DNA of 64,000 nt from Providencia zhijiangensis (GCF_030315915.2 NZ_CP135990.1:2418001-2482000); one strand, 5' to 3'; shown: positions 16,067 to 27,710, counted from the first letter of the stretch. A program made the numbers and translations. The notes: generated by a model from the sequence alone, not told the origin.

Positions 16067-17428
16067 ATGCAGGACTTAATGCCCCCAATTAACACGCAAG
16101 ACAGTATCTTTCATGATGGTGACCCTACCACTGGGCAGTTAGGTACAATCGTCGCTGCATTATGGCTTAACAACGTGCAAGCAGCCACGCGCGACGTACA
16201 GGCTGAAATCAAAAACGTACTTGCGAAAGCGGGTATGACACCAGACCCAAAAAAGACGAATCAGCTTGCGGATGCAATTAGCCAAATAGTGACTAGCGGA
16301 AATTATGCTACCACCGCTTATGTTGATAACGGTCTCAATAAGAAAATTGATAAAGCGAACATTTCAGGCGTAAAGGGCAACGATAATGACAAAGTGCCTA
16401 GCCTGAATTTGTTTACTACTGAGATTGGAAAATTAGCATCAATTGGATACAGCTTTTCAAAAACTGAATCAGACGGCAGATATCAACCTAAAGGGGACTA
16501 CGCCCCTGCGGGTGACTATGCAACCAACACCGCGCTAAACAACGGACTAAATGCGAAGTTTGATAAAACATCGATAGTACAAATTACGGGTTCATCAACA
16601 ACACAGGTTATGAGTCAAGATGCAGCAACAAAAGCATTCATGAAGCCTGGAGATTTTGGTTTAGGGGCAACAAAAACAACTGAATTGATAAAAGAGAATG
16701 ATTATACAAATTCTGTGGGTAGGACTTTTGGTTTTATTTACAATAACTCTGATGCCATTGGCGCCCCATCCAATTTTGGCGGAGGTATAGTATTTGGTCG
16801 CGATCCTAAATTATCGGCATCAATTTTGTACTCTCCTGATTGGACTACTCGCTTATATTTGTCATCAGCAATAGATAATACATCAGGGAAAATGTCAGGT
16901 TTTGTCGAGTTTTACTCAACTGGGAATACAAAAATAGACCGAAATGGTAACTTAAAAGCTTCTGGTTCTTCTGATGCATTAACTGACTTTCCCGTGGGTG
17001 CGCCTATACCTTGGCCTCAATCAACCGCACCAGCGGGTTATTTAGTTTGTAACGGACAAACATTCAATAAAAACACTTACCCTCTTCTGGCACAAGCTTA
17101 CCCATCAGGGATATTACCCGACCTGCGTGGTGAGTTTATTCGCGGCCTTGACGCTGGGCGCAATATTGATAATGGCCGTGCCGTTTTATCGGCTCAAAGT
17201 GATGCGATTAGGAATATCACTGGCAGTATTGAAACAGCTAAAAGCAATACGAATGGGGAGGGGGCATTTTCATCATCAACAAATGGAACCACTGGTGCTG
17301 CGTCTGACTCTACAGGTAGCGTTAAGTTATACGCTAAAGCAGTATTTAAAGCTTCAGATTCCGTGCCAACCGCAAATGAAAATCGTCCTCGTAACATTGC
17401 ATTTTTATATATAGTGAGAGTAGCATAA
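16067..17428 (+). CDS. Tail fibre protein with C-terminal collar domain
   Basis: A 453-residue fibre protein that recognises the host surface. The N-terminal part (about 1-75) is the conserved attachment region, with the [18 protein letters not shown] segment. The middle (about 85-300) is repetitive shaft sequence ([27 protein letters not shown]), and the end carries a phage tail collar domain: [23 protein letters not shown] (about 310-332, in parts) then [13 protein letters not shown]. The start at 16067 has AGGAGT upstream; an in-frame ATG at 15950 lies inside gp48 and is not needed. The distal part is AT-richer than the baseplate genes, as expected for exchangeable fibre tips. Confidence 0.9.
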   Translation: MQDLMPPINTQDSIFHDGDPTTGQLGTIVAALWLNNVQAATRDVQAEIKNVLAKAGMTPDPKKTNQLADAISQIVTSGNYATTAYVDNGLNKKIDKANISGVKGNDNDKVPSLNLFTTEIGKLASIGYSFSKTESDGRYQPKGDYAPAGDYATNTALNNGLNAKFDKTSIVQITGSSTTQVMSQDAATKAFMKPGDFGLGATKTTELIKENDYTNSVGRTFGFIYNNSDAIGAPSNFGGGIVFGRDPKLSASILYSPDWTTRLYLSSAIDNTSGKMSGFVEFYSTGNTKIDRNGNLKASGSSDALTDFPVGAPIPWPQSTAPAGYLVCNGQTFNKNTYPLLAQAYPSGILPDLRGEFIRGLDAGRNIDNGRAVLSAQSDAIRNITGSIETAKSNTNGEGAFSSSTNGTTGAASDSTGSVKLYAKAVFKASDSVPTANENRPRNIAFLYIVRVA

Positions 17429-18045
17429 TGAAAAACTATAATTTAGAGATTGAACAAGCCGAAATTAGCGAAAATGGTTTAGCAACAAAAGCAGGTTGGA
17501 TTAAAGTTTATATTGCAGACCCACACACGCGTGAATATTTGAACGCGAGCATGGAGAATATTTATTTTGATGTCAGCGTATCCGCTGGTGCTTATATTGA
17601 TGCGCCTGAATTACCAACAAAAGCGGGCTTCGCGGTGATACGTAGTAAAGATGGTTCTAAGTGGGAAATCGTCGCTGATAACAGAAATAAAACCGCATAC
17701 AACACAGAAAATCGCCAACCGATTGTTATTGATTTTATTGGTGATTTACCAACAACACTCACTCTATTAGAGCCAAAAACTGAGTTTGATAAATGGGATG
17801 GTCAAAAATGGGTGACTGATACGCAAGCACAAAAAGCGGCATTTATTGCTCAGGCTGAGAGTGAAAAAGCACAGCGCTTAGAGGAGGCAGAGCAGTATAT
17901 CGCAATGCTTGAGCGCAAAGTACGTCTAAACATGGCGACAGACGAAGAAAAAGCACTGCTGACAGCGTGGGAAATCTATAGCGTCAAAGTTGCTGATATC
18001 GATACATCATTAGCGCCAGATATTAAATACCCTCAAAAACCATAA
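17428..18045 (+). CDS. Tail fibre assembly chaperone
   Basis: A 205-residue tail fibre assembly protein (Mu U / lambda Tfa type) that helps fold or trimerise the fibre and may remain on its tip. The segments [22 protein letters not shown] (about 65-86, in two parts), [20 protein letters not shown] and the Glu/Ala/Gln-rich helix [22 protein letters not shown] are typical. The start overlaps the fibre stop by one base. It is the last recognisable phage gene; no invertase, alternate fibre or mom-like gene follows. Confidence 0.88.
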   Translation: MKNYNLEIEQAEISENGLATKAGWIKVYIADPHTREYLNASMENIYFDVSVSAGAYIDAPELPTKAGFAVIRSKDGSKWEIVADNRNKTAYNTENRQPIVIDFIGDLPTTLTLLEPKTEFDKWDGQKWVTDTQAQKAAFIAQAESEKAQRLEEAEQYIAMLERKVRLNMATDEEKALLTAWEIYSVKVADIDTSLAPDIKYPQKP

Positions 18046-18052
18046 TATCTAA

Positions 18053-18079
18053 GGCAAGCTGTAAGGCTTGCCAAATTTT
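18053..18079 (+). terminator. Probable terminator of prophage late operon
   Basis: Perfect 7-bp arms GGCAAGC (18053-18059) and GCTTGCC (18066-18072) flank a 6-base loop, eight bases after the fibre chaperone stop, followed by AAATTTT. The T-run is short, so termination strength is uncertain. Confidence 0.5.
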
Positions 18080-18100
18080 CCATGTAAATTATTTCTATCA

Positions 18101-18190
18101 ATTCCGCACAGTGCAAAATCCATCTTTTTATATCTTTCCTTTTATGCGAAATTGTCCGCCAATTAGTGCAAATCATTTCGCCGCTCTACA
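18101..18190. other. Candidate right end (attR side) of the Mu-like prophage
   Basis: Two imperfect direct repeats occur here: TCCGC...AGTGCAAAATC (18103-18120) and TCCGCC...AGTGCAAATC (18155-18174). They are followed by TTTCGCCGCTCTACA ending in CA at 18189-18190. Mu-type phages end in TG...CA, with transposase sites repeated inside each end, and the last phage gene is usually within a few hundred bases. Beyond 18190 the DNA turns strongly AT-rich. The exact boundary is not proven because the left end is outside the window. Confidence 0.35.
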
Positions 18191-19494
18191 TAGTTCATTG
18201 ATAAAAACACGGTGATACATCCAACATCACTAAGAGAATGATATACTAGCCTTCTAATTAGTTTCAACTAGTCCAAAAATGACATTGCAACTATGTAACA
18301 AAATATTTTTCTCTATACAAACAAGACGAGTTAGTAAATTAGTTATTTATTATCAATGGCTTATACAAATTAACAGCCAGTGAATATCACCTAGTAAACT
18401 CAGGTGAAATAGCACATAGCAAGACAATTCACTAAAAACCAATCACTTTCCCGCCAATAAATCCAAAAATAAAGGAAATAAACAGAATAATTTAACACTG
18501 TAACAAAGTTAATCGTTTCACGATAACATTGGTGTTTTTTTGAGTCAAAAACCACATTAAGTGAGCATTTTCTGTAAAAGAAAGTAAAAAATATATGTTT
18601 TACATATATAACTATTTCGCAACATAAAACATCAATAACTTACATTTTTGAACTGTATGCTACAAATTAATTAAACGCTATATTTTTAAAGTAACCTAGT
18701 GAATTTAATGCACCTACACATTCAACATAACAAAACATTAACGTTAAGGAAGTCGAACATTCACTTTACTTGATGAATATCACAAAAATATGAACATTAC
18801 TGATTATCGATAATCTTATTTTAATATTATGAATACATAAACACTCGAAAATTATTGAACTTTAAGATTATCAAAACGAGAATAACTAGAATTATTCACC
18901 AATATACTACTTTACAGATGTTCTTTTGTTGTAATATCAATGAAAGTTTTATTTGCTGTTTTTTTAATATCAACTAAGAATATTCTTAATGGTCTATTTA
19001 ATCCAAACCAACATAAGGCTGTTCATGTGGTATGGCATAATTTAATTTCTAGCATAATTTCATCGCCATCATATTTTTTAATAAAAATTCATTTTAGATA
19101 AAACTATAAATGGATTAATCCTTTAACATTATCATTTAAGTGATTTTACTTATAGCGTTGATATGCTTTATTTTTATTAACTAAATTTTGGTTTCAAAAA
19201 AACCAAGAGCTCTACAATACAAGGAAAAGTCTCGTTATCGTTTCATTCAATATTTTGATTCATTAAAAATTCAAAAGTTTATATTAACAATATAATGGCC
19301 AATATAACGATATGTACAATCTTAATAGGAATAATACCTTATAAGTAATATGAATATTTAAGCAAAATAAACGAAGAATGGCTGAGAGAAGGATAGTAAA
19401 ATCTTACTGGGCACAGCTATGCATAAACTAATTAAAATCAGTATGTTAAGCTTTGCATTGAGGATTTATGACGTGATTTTTGATAAAAATGAAG
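18191..19494. other. AT-rich intergenic stretch without recognisable genes
   Basis: About 1.3 kb between the candidate prophage end and the tRNA operon. It is very AT-rich, contains no open frame of useful length with a ribosome site, and shows no similarity to a known RNA family that I can recognise. It may be degraded DNA and a likely H-NS-type silencing target, but nothing specific can be supported. Confidence 0.6.
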
Positions 19495-19570
19495 TGGTGG
19501 GCGATAGCGGGCTCGAACCACTGACCCCCTCCTTGTAAGGGAGGTGCTCTACCAACTGAGCTAATCGCCC
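19495..19570 (-). tRNA. tRNA-Val (anticodon UAC), sixth and last gene of operon
   Basis: Read on the minus strand, it forms a full cloverleaf: acceptor GGGCGAT/ATCGCCC, D-loop AGCTCAGTTGGTAGAGC, anticodon loop CTTACAA (UAC), T-loop GGTTCGAGCC and encoded CCA. It is identical to the other three valine genes in this cluster. Confidence 0.97.
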
Positions 19571-19591
19571 ACTTCATGACGCTATTTTTGA

Positions 19592-19667
19592 TGGTGGGTC
19601 GTGCAGGATTCGAACCTGCGACCAATTGATTAAAAGTCAACTGCTCTACCAACTGAGCTAACGACCC
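19592..19667 (-). tRNA. tRNA-Lys (anticodon UUU), fifth gene of operon
   Basis: Minus-strand cloverleaf with acceptor GGGTCGT/ACGACCC, anticodon loop CTTTTAA (UUU), T-loop GGTTCGAATCC and encoded CCA. Identical to the gene at 19712-19787. Confidence 0.97.
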
Positions 19668-19711
19668 ATATTCAAGTATCTGTACTGCTTGAATGATTTA
19701 CTTCATTTAGA

Positions 19712-19787
19712 TGGTGGGTCGTGCAGGATTCGAACCTGCGACCAATTGATTAAAAGTCAACTGCTCTACCAACTGAGCTAACGACCC
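19712..19787 (-). tRNA. tRNA-Lys (anticodon UUU), fourth gene of operon
   Basis: Same sequence as the tRNA-Lys at 19592-19667, with CCA encoded. E. coli has a single lysine tRNA (lysV) in the corresponding valUXY-lysV operon beside gltX. Confidence 0.97.
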
Positions 19788-19828
19788 ATCTATATTTCTG
19801 AATTATTTTAATGCAAGAAAAGATGAAG

Positions 19829-19904
19829 TGGTGGGCGATAGCGGGCTCGAACCACTGACCCCCTCCTTGTAAGGGAGGTGCTCTACCAACTGAGCTAATC
19901 GCCC
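19829..19904 (-). tRNA. tRNA-Val (anticodon UAC), third gene of operon
   Basis: Identical to the other valine tRNAs here. Its flanks (GATGAAG before and ACTTCAT after on the plus strand) nearly match those of the copy at 19495-19570, showing that gene plus spacer was duplicated. Confidence 0.97.
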
Positions 19905-19935
19905 ACTTCATAATAATCACATTGTCATAAATAAT

Positions 19936-20011
19936 TGGTGGGCGATAGCGGGCTCGAACCACTGACCCCCTCCTTGTAAGGGAGGTGCTCTACCAACTGA
20001 GCTAATCGCCC
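19936..20011 (-). tRNA. tRNA-Val (anticodon UAC), second gene of operon
   Basis: Full cloverleaf on the minus strand with encoded CCA, 27 bases downstream of the first valine gene. Identical to the other three copies. Confidence 0.97.
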
Positions 20012-20038
20012 AATTATTTATGTTTTCATCGTCAACGG

Positions 20039-20114
20039 TGGTGGGCGATAGCGGGCTCGAACCACTGACCCCCTCCTTGTAAGGGAGGTGCTCTACCAAC
20101 TGAGCTAATCGCCC
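20039..20114 (-). tRNA. tRNA-Val (anticodon UAC), first gene of operon
   Basis: Promoter-proximal gene of the tRNA operon, with anticodon UAC and encoded CCA. The operon lies back to back with gltX, as valUXY-lysV does in E. coli. Confidence 0.97.
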
Positions 20115-20125
20115 CGTCGTCGATG

Positions 20126-20160
20126 GAGGTGCATTATAGGGATACTGAGTTCTGAGTCAA
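20126..20160 (-). promoter_or_regulatory. Promoter of the Val/Lys tRNA operon
   Basis: On the minus strand, TTGACT (20155-20160) and a perfect TATAAT (20133-20138) are separated by 16 bp. A GC-rich discriminator (GCACCTC) follows the -10, the usual mark of growth-rate and stringent control of stable RNA promoters. The predicted start is about ten bases before the first tRNA. Confidence 0.85.
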
Positions 20161-20367
20161 CGGTTTTTGAATAGATTTTTTCTGTTCGTTGCAAAAATAA
20201 TCAAGATGTTTTAATTATCACCTAAGAAGTACCCTTTTTAATCAATTAACTACATTATCCTACTAAATTTTATTAGAAAAAAATCACTCAAAGCTCACCA
20301 GACTAAAAATTTTAGCGGTTATTTTCCCAATTTGATGATTTTCTTTATCTGTATAGAGATAAGCAGA

Positions 20368-20395
20368 TTGAGGATTCACTACAGGGTGATAGAAT
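20368..20395 (+). promoter_or_regulatory. Candidate gltX promoter
   Basis: TTGAGG (20368-20373) and TAGAAT (20390-20395) are separated by 16 bp, about 75 bases before the gltX ATG. They fit sigma-70 moderately well. No experimental support is available from sequence. Confidence 0.45.
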
Positions 20396-20470
20396 AGAGG
20401 AACTTTTAGCAATGCTTACGATGATCATAAGCGCATTAAGAAACAACGTTTCGCAATTAAGGCAATCTCG

Positions 20471-21892
20471 ATGAGTAAAATCAAAACCCGTTTTGCACCA
20501 AGCCCAACTGGCTACTTGCACGTTGGTGGTGCTCGTACCGCCCTGTATTCCTGGTTATATAGTCGCCACAATCAGGGCGAATTTGTCCTGCGTATTGAAG
20601 ACACCGACTTAGAACGTTCAACTCAGGAAGCTATCGACGCCATTATGGACGGTATGAACTGGTTGAATTTAAATTGGGATGAAGGTCCTTACTATCAAAC
20701 TAAGCGTTTCGATCGCTACAATGCCGTAATCGATACCATGTTAGAAGCAGGTACCGCTTACCGCTGCTACTGCTCTAAAGAGCGTTTAGAAGCTTTACGC
20801 GAAGAACAAATGGCAAAAGGCGAAAAACCTCGCTATGACGGTTGTTGCCGTGACCATGAACATAACCACACTGCGGCAGAACCGCATGTTGTTCGCTTCC
20901 GTAACCCGCAAGAAGGTTCCGTTATTTTCAATGACACCATCCGTGGTCCAATTGAATTTAGCAACCAAGAGCTAGATGACTTAATCATTCGTCGTACCGA
21001 TGGTTCTCCAACGTATAACTTCTGTGTGGTGATTGATGACTGGGATATGGAAATTACCCACGTCATTCGTGGTGAAGACCATATCAATAACACCCCTCGC
21101 CAAATCAACATTCTCAAAGCATTAGGCGCGCCAGTTCCTGAATATGCTCACGTTTCTATGATTTTAGGTGATGATGGTAAAAAACTGTCTAAACGCCATG
21201 GTGCTGTTAGCGTTATGCAATACCGCGATGACGGCTACCTGCCACAAGCGCTATTAAACTATTTAGTGCGCTTAGGCTGGTCACACGGCGACCAAGAGAT
21301 TTTCTCAATTGAAGAAATGAAAGAATATTTTTCTCTTGATGCTATCAGCAAATCAGCGAGTGCATTCAACACTGAAAAATTACAGTGGCTGAACCATCAC
21401 TATATCAATACCTTACCAGCTGAAGAAGTGGCTACCTACCTTGCATGGCATATCGAACAGCAAAATATCGATACTAGCACTGGCCCACAGTTAGTTGAGT
21501 TAATCAAATTACTGGGTGAGCGCTGTAAGACACTGAAAGAAATGGCGGAATCTTGCCACTACTTCTATCAGGACTTTGAAGAATTTGATGCTGATGCAGC
21601 GAAAAAACACTTACGTCCAGTTGCTCGCCAGCCATTAGAAGTCGTGAAAGACAAATTAATCGCTATTTCAGATTGGACGGCTGAAAATGTTCATCAAGCC
21701 ATTGAAGCGACTGCGGCTGAGTTAGAAGTAGGTATGGGTAAAGTGGGTATGCCTCTGCGTGTAGCCGTAACTGGTGCAGGTCAATCTCCTGGGTTAGATG
21801 TTACCGTTCATGCTATCGGTCAGGCTCGCTCTGTCGCTCGTATCGAAAAAGCATTAGCGTTTATCGCAGAACGCGAAGCATCCGCACAATAA
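20471..21892 (+). CDS. gltX: Glutamyl-tRNA synthetase
   Basis: A 473-residue class I synthetase that charges tRNA-Glu (E. coli enzyme 471 residues), cytoplasmic. The HIGH-type motif is [13 protein letters not shown] (residues 9-21) and the KMSKS-type motif is KKLSKRHG (about 236-243). The zinc-binding region CYCSKE (Cys98, Cys100) is followed by CCRDH. The C-terminal anticodon-binding helices end at residue 473. It is transcribed away from the tRNA operon, the same divergent pairing as in E. coli, and is followed by a strong hairpin. Confidence 0.98.
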   Translation: MSKIKTRFAPSPTGYLHVGGARTALYSWLYSRHNQGEFVLRIEDTDLERSTQEAIDAIMDGMNWLNLNWDEGPYYQTKRFDRYNAVIDTMLEAGTAYRCYCSKERLEALREEQMAKGEKPRYDGCCRDHEHNHTAAEPHVVRFRNPQEGSVIFNDTIRGPIEFSNQELDDLIIRRTDGSPTYNFCVVIDDWDMEITHVIRGEDHINNTPRQINILKALGAPVPEYAHVSMILGDDGKKLSKRHGAVSVMQYRDDGYLPQALLNYLVRLGWSHGDQEIFSIEEMKEYFSLDAISKSASAFNTEKLQWLNHHYINTLPAEEVATYLAWHIEQQNIDTSTGPQLVELIKLLGERCKTLKEMAESCHYFYQDFEEFDADAAKKHLRPVARQPLEVVKDKLIAISDWTAENVHQAIEATAAELEVGMGKVGMPLRVAVTGAGQSPGLDVTVHAIGQARSVARIEKALAFIAEREASAQ

Positions 21893-21947
21893 TTTTCTAA
21901 ATAGAAACCTCTGAACAAGAAGTTTCTAGACAAGATGCCTCTCTATA

Positions 21948-21982
21948 AACTGCCTCTTAAGTTAAGGGGCAGTTTTCTTTTC
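21948..21982 (+). terminator. gltX terminator
   Basis: The long stem AACTGCC...GGCAGTT (21948-21974), with CTTAA/TTAAG pairing inside, is followed directly by TTTTCTTTTC. Typical Rho-independent terminator about 55 bases after the gltX stop. Confidence 0.85.
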
Positions 21983-22059
21983 AGCTCCCGCATTAAATGG
22001 GAATTGATTGCAAAATGTTCTATATTTCAGCAGTTAAACCCGAAAAACATATTAATATA

Positions 22060-22088
22060 TTGACACTCCAACCGAGCTTGAATATGAT
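22060..22088 (+). promoter_or_regulatory. tRNA-Ala promoter
   Basis: TTGACA (22060-22065) and TATGAT (22083-22088) have the ideal 17-bp spacing and a GC-rich discriminator GCCTCCCG. It lies about 25 bases before the tRNA. Confidence 0.85.
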
Positions 22089-22113
22089 GCCTCCCGTCCA
22101 AAAGATTTTGTTT

Positions 22114-22189
<76 letters not shown>

Positions 22190-22401
22190 AACTCTTTCTT
22201 ATCTCCCTTTAATTCACTCTTTTCTTTTCCAAATCCTATTTGCAATTTATCTTAATAATTTAGCCTAACTCACTTTCCCCTACTTTACCTTCTATTCACA
22301 TTTGATTTACTCATATATAATTAGCTTGTAATTTTATTTAAATAGAATTATTCAGATGTGTCATCGCACATCGTCCGTATTCCATTTCAACTAGGTGAGT
22401 T

Positions 22402-23748
22402 ATGCCACACATAGATGCCGATATCATTGTGATAGGAGCAGGCGTTTCAGGTTTATCAGTCGCAAATCAATTACAGTTACAACCCCAAAACCCCCAACAT
22501 AAAACAGTCCTTATCTTAGAAGCACGCGACCGTCTTGGTGGGCGCATTCATACGCAGGAAATTGATAACCAATTTTATGATTTAGGCGCTTCTTGGATCC
22601 ACGGTATTACCGACAATCCAATCAGTGCAATCGCACAACAGCACCATATTCAAACTGTTGTTTTCAATTACCAAGACGCTATTTTCTATAAAAAAAATGG
22701 CTTGGTTTTATGTGAGAACGAAAAAGAGGCTTTTGAAGCGGGCCTTGATTATTTAATGGAACAGTTTGAGAACATTTCATCACCTTGCCAATTTAACAAT
22801 GCAGCTGAAGCATTAAATAGCTGGTTGCAAAGCCCTGAATTCCACCATTTATTGACTGTCGATCACCATGCAAGTCAGTCCTTGTTTGAACAGCTACAAA
22901 CAGGGTTACATGAATTTTTTGAAGCTATCGCTGAAGATCCCTGTGCTTGCACATTAGAGACATTATCCCCCTATTTTTTACAACTCGAAGGCTTTTGTGA
23001 AGGCGATGAAGTGATCTTCCCGCGTGGATATTCCCAAATTATCGAAACGCTATCGAAAGGGCTGGATATTCGCCTTAACCACCCTGTTGAACATGTTCAT
23101 TACTTAGATAATTATGTCACTGTCACCACGCTTGATGGACAACAGTTCAATGCTCATAAGGTCGTTGTGACTGTACCACTTGGGGTGTTGAAGAAAGATA
23201 AAATTCATTTCACGCCTGCCTTGCCTGAAAAAACGCAGGAAGCTATTAATCAGTTAGGTTTCGGTGTATTCAACAAATTATTTGTCACCTTTGAACAAGC
23301 TTTCTGGCGCAAAAATTCACTCAATAACGTCAATAGTATGTACATTCATGAGTCTGATTATTGGTTGAATTTTATGGATGTGAGCGCGATTTATCAAAAA
23401 CCAACATTGCTGTTTTTATTTGGTGGGTTGTCCGCTAAATGGCTTGAAGAGTGTGATGAACACACCGCATGGCATGAACTGCAAGAATCGCTCAGTAAGG
23501 TATTTGATAATGTACCCGCGCCTATACAGCTGATAAAAACCGAGTGGGAGAAAGATATTTACGCTTATGGTTCGTTTAGCTACCCCGCCCCTAACTATTC
23601 GGCTGATCAAATAGCCCAATTAAAACAGCCTATTAATAACAAAATTTTCTTTGCTGGAGAACATTTGGCGCTATTAGGAGCCGGTACCGTACATGGTGCT
23701 TACCTATCGGGTATAGAGGCGGCCAACAGCCTGCTTAACGCGCAATAA
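22402..23748 (+). CDS. FAD-dependent flavin monoamine oxidase family protein
   Basis: A 448-residue oxidase of the amine oxidase (MAO/polyamine oxidase-like) family, predicted to oxidise an amine with FAD and oxygen. The N-terminal dinucleotide-binding fold reads IVIGAGVSGLSVANQL (residues 9-24), then LEARDRLGGRIHT (about 40-52) and LGASWIHG. The C-terminal FAD motif is FFAGEHLALLGAGTVHGAYLSGIEAA, in parts. There is no signal peptide, so it should be cytoplasmic. The substrate cannot be read from the sequence. It stands alone with an AGGTGAG ribosome site; it is not part of the conserved gltX-nupC neighbourhood of E. coli. Confidence 0.88.
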   Translation: MPHIDADIIVIGAGVSGLSVANQLQLQPQNPQHKTVLILEARDRLGGRIHTQEIDNQFYDLGASWIHGITDNPISAIAQQHHIQTVVFNYQDAIFYKKNGLVLCENEKEAFEAGLDYLMEQFENISSPCQFNNAAEALNSWLQSPEFHHLLTVDHHASQSLFEQLQTGLHEFFEAIAEDPCACTLETLSPYFLQLEGFCEGDEVIFPRGYSQIIETLSKGLDIRLNHPVEHVHYLDNYVTVTTLDGQQFNAHKVVVTVPLGVLKKDKIHFTPALPEKTQEAINQLGFGVFNKLFVTFEQAFWRKNSLNNVNSMYIHESDYWLNFMDVSAIYQKPTLLFLFGGLSAKWLEECDEHTAWHELQESLSKVFDNVPAPIQLIKTEWEKDIYAYGSFSYPAPNYSADQIAQLKQPINNKIFFAGEHLALLGAGTVHGAYLSGIEAANSLLNAQ

Positions 23749-23770
23749 TTATCGATTAAGCCTCTAACCC

Positions 23771-23986
23771 TTATTTTCGTTTTAGAGGCTTAACAATGCT
23801 ATCTAGCCCTTCTATCTTCAGCCCGAGAGTCATCTCCATCAATTCCCCTAATCGCCCTGCCGGAAACTCCCCTTTTTTATAAAACCACAGTAGGTATTCC
23901 TCAGGAAGATCAATCAGGACACAACCTTTATATTTACCAAATGGCATGGATGTATTCGCGATATCGAGTAAGTCTTGTTTTTCCAT
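23771..23986 (-). CDS. DUF3820 family small protein
   Basis: A 71-residue protein with the pattern of DUF3820 (putative quorum-sensing-regulated virulence factor family): MPFGKYKGCVLIDLPEEYLLWF (residues 14-35, in two parts) and GRLGELMEMTLGLK. Related proteins are short, soluble and widespread in gamma-proteobacteria; the FGKYKG segment resembles one near exonuclease domains, but no catalytic residues are present. It converges with the amine oxidase gene and lies downstream of nupC, separated from it by terminator hairpins. Confidence 0.8.
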   Translation of the reverse strand: MEKQDLLDIANTSMPFGKYKGCVLIDLPEEYLLWFYKKGEFPAGRLGELMEMTLGLKIEGLDSIVKPLKRK

Positions 23987-24007
23987 TTATCCGCTCTTGT
24001 TTTAGAT

Positions 24008-24038
24008 ATAAAAAAAACGGCATTCACTGAATGCCGTT
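24008..24038 (-). terminator. Terminator on nupC strand (palindrome copy 1)
   Basis: Arms AACGGCATTCA and TGAATGCCGTT (24016-24038) meet with one central base; on the minus strand the hairpin is followed by eight T (plus-strand A-run 24010-24017). It should stop nupC transcription before the DUF3820 gene. Confidence 0.8.
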
Positions 24039-24131
24039 AGACCATTGACAAAACCATCAGGTTTGGAAATGGCTCTTTTGGGTTGTAAAATTAACAAGGA
24101 AAATCAATTTATTGATTTTCGCCTGATAACA

Positions 24132-24166
24132 CAAAGAGGGAAAAACCACGCTTTTATCCCTCTTTG
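24132..24166 (-). terminator. Hairpin downstream of nupC
   Basis: Perfect 10-bp arms CAAAGAGGGA and TCCCTCTTTG enclose a 15-base loop. There is no long T-run. Arm and loop sequence resemble the hairpin at 56744-56771. Confidence 0.45.
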
Positions 24167-24177
24167 CCATCAACCTT

Positions 24178-24198
24178 ACGGCATTCACTGAATGCCGT
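24178..24198. repeat. Second copy of the ACGGCATTCA palindrome
   Basis: The same 21-base palindrome found at 24017-24037 recurs here, 30 bases after the nupC stop on the minus strand, but without a T-run. The pair flanks the hairpin at 24132-24166. Confidence 0.8.
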
Positions 24199-24228
24199 TT
24201 CTCACTGTAACACTTTTTATCGTGATGA

Positions 24229-25413
24229 CTACAGGATTAATCCAACCACCGCAGCAGATAAGAAGCTTACCAGCGTTGAACCGTACAGTAATTTCAGACC
24301 AAAACGTGCAACGGTATTACCTTGTTTTTCATCTAACCCTTTAATTGCACCAGCAATAATACCGATGGAAGAGAAGTTAGCGAATGACACTAAGAATACC
24401 GATAAGATGCCCACAGAACGGTCAGATAAACCCGATGCTACCGCTTTTAAACCATCCATTGCTACGAATTCGTTAGTCACCATTTTCACTGCCATGATGC
24501 CACCAACTTGTAGCGCTTCATTCGCAGGGATGCCTAACATCCAAGCAAATGGATAGAACACATAGCCCAGCATAGTTTGGAAGCTAACATTGAAAATAGC
24601 AGAACAGATTCCGTTAACCATCGCAATCAGGGCGATAAAACCAATCAGCATCGCAGAAACGATAATCGCAACTTTAAACCCAGCAAGAATGTATTCACCC
24701 AGCATTTCGAAGAAGCTTTGACCTTCATGCAGGCTGCGCATTTGGATCTCTTTTTCCCCTTCAGGTGGGTATGGGTTGATCAGCGATAACACCACGAATG
24801 TACCAAACATGTTTAAGACCAGAGCGGCAACAACATATTTTGGATCTAACATGGTCATGTAGGCACCCACGATGGACATTGAAACGGTAGACATCGCCGT
24901 TGCCGCCATGGTGTACATTCTTCTTTCTGACATACTGCCTAATTGGTCTTTATAGGCAATAAAGTTTTCGGACTGACCCAGTAATAATGAACTTACTGCG
25001 TTGAATGACTCAAGTTTACCCATACCGTTTACTTTCGACAGCACCGTACCGATGATGCGGATAACAAAAGGCAGAACTTTAATATGTTGTAAAATACCAA
25101 TCAGTGCAGAGATAAAGATAATTGGACATAACACTTGCAGGAAGAAGAATGCTAAATTGCCTTCAATCATTCCGCCAAAAATAAATTTGGTCCCTTCTGC
25201 CGCATAACCCAATAAATGGGTAAATACGCCAGCAACACCAAGAACGAAAGACTCACCGATACCTGATTTTAAGAACAGGTAAGCGAGTGCAATTTGGATC
25301 ACAAGTAATTGAATAACATAGCGAGGGCGGATCCCTCTACGGTTACTACTCGCTAGAATCGCGAGAGCGCCGATGATGACGATGGATAAAATAAAGTGCA
25401 GGATCGAGGTCAT
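24229..25413 (-). CDS. nupC: Nucleoside:proton symporter NupC
   Basis: A 394-residue concentrative nucleoside transporter in the inner membrane (E. coli NupC 400 residues). About nine or ten hydrophobic segments are visible. Family motifs include [13 protein letters not shown] (about 147-159) and the MSIVGAYM region, and the C-terminal [13 protein letters not shown] (about 315-327) near the substrate site. The ATG at 25413, with GGAG six bases upstream, is preferred to an in-frame TTG five codons earlier. Uptake covers pyrimidine nucleosides and adenosine in this family. Confidence 0.97.
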   Translation of the reverse strand: MTSILHFILSIVIIGALAILASSNRRGIRPRYVIQLLVIQIALAYLFLKSGIGESFVLGVAGVFTHLLGYAAEGTKFIFGGMIEGNLAFFFLQVLCPIIFISALIGILQHIKVLPFVIRIIGTVLSKVNGMGKLESFNAVSSLLLGQSENFIAYKDQLGSMSERRMYTMAATAMSTVSMSIVGAYMTMLDPKYVVAALVLNMFGTFVVLSLINPYPPEGEKEIQMRSLHEGQSFFEMLGEYILAGFKVAIIVSAMLIGFIALIAMVNGICSAIFNVSFQTMLGYVFYPFAWMLGIPANEALQVGGIMAVKMVTNEFVAMDGLKAVASGLSDRSVGILSVFLVSFANFSSIGIIAGAIKGLDEKQGNTVARFGLKLLYGSTLVSFLSAAVVGLIL

Positions 25414-25600
25414 ATTTGACTCCAACAAAGTTACGAATCAGTCTATGCGCATATTCTATGTAATAGACAACATTTAAATGAGATTAACGTCACATTAATA
25501 TGAAAACTGACTCAGCCTATCTTTCAAAAGTCACGACCAGATCACGTTTCACGAGTAACACATTAATAACAACTGTAAAAATGTTAGCCAGAAAATAAGA

Positions 25601-25632
25601 AATGCCATTATCACGTGGTCGATAATGGCATT
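25601..25632 (-). terminator. ligA terminator
   Basis: Perfect 12-bp arms AATGCCATTATC and GATAATGGCATT around an 8-base loop; read on the minus strand it is followed by TTCTTATTTTC. It lies 22 bases beyond the ligA stop. Confidence 0.75.
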
Positions 25633-25654
25633 GCGCATTAAATATAGGTCACGA

Positions 25655-27694
<2,040 letters not shown>

Positions 27695-27710
27695 TCACCA
27701 ATAGATATAA

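Larger units (their letters stand above)
20115..20470. other. Divergent promoter region between tRNA operon and gltX
   Basis: A 356-base AT-rich gap without genes. It contains the strong tRNA promoter near its left edge and a candidate gltX promoter at 20368-20395. No other element is recognised. Confidence 0.7.

Noticed and set aside
18514-18526. CGTTTCACGATAA, resembling half of a Mu transposase binding site
   Set aside because: Only the first half matches, there is one copy, and it is 320 bases beyond the better candidate phage end in AT-rich DNA, so chance is likely.
19446-20099. Minus-strand open frames containing SSVGRAPPLQGGG-type peptides
   Set aside because: They are translations of the tRNA-Val and tRNA-Lys genes, a common artefact.
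24164-24556. 130-residue plus-strand open frame over the 3' end of nupC
   Set aside because: It is antisense to a conserved transporter gene and has no family features.
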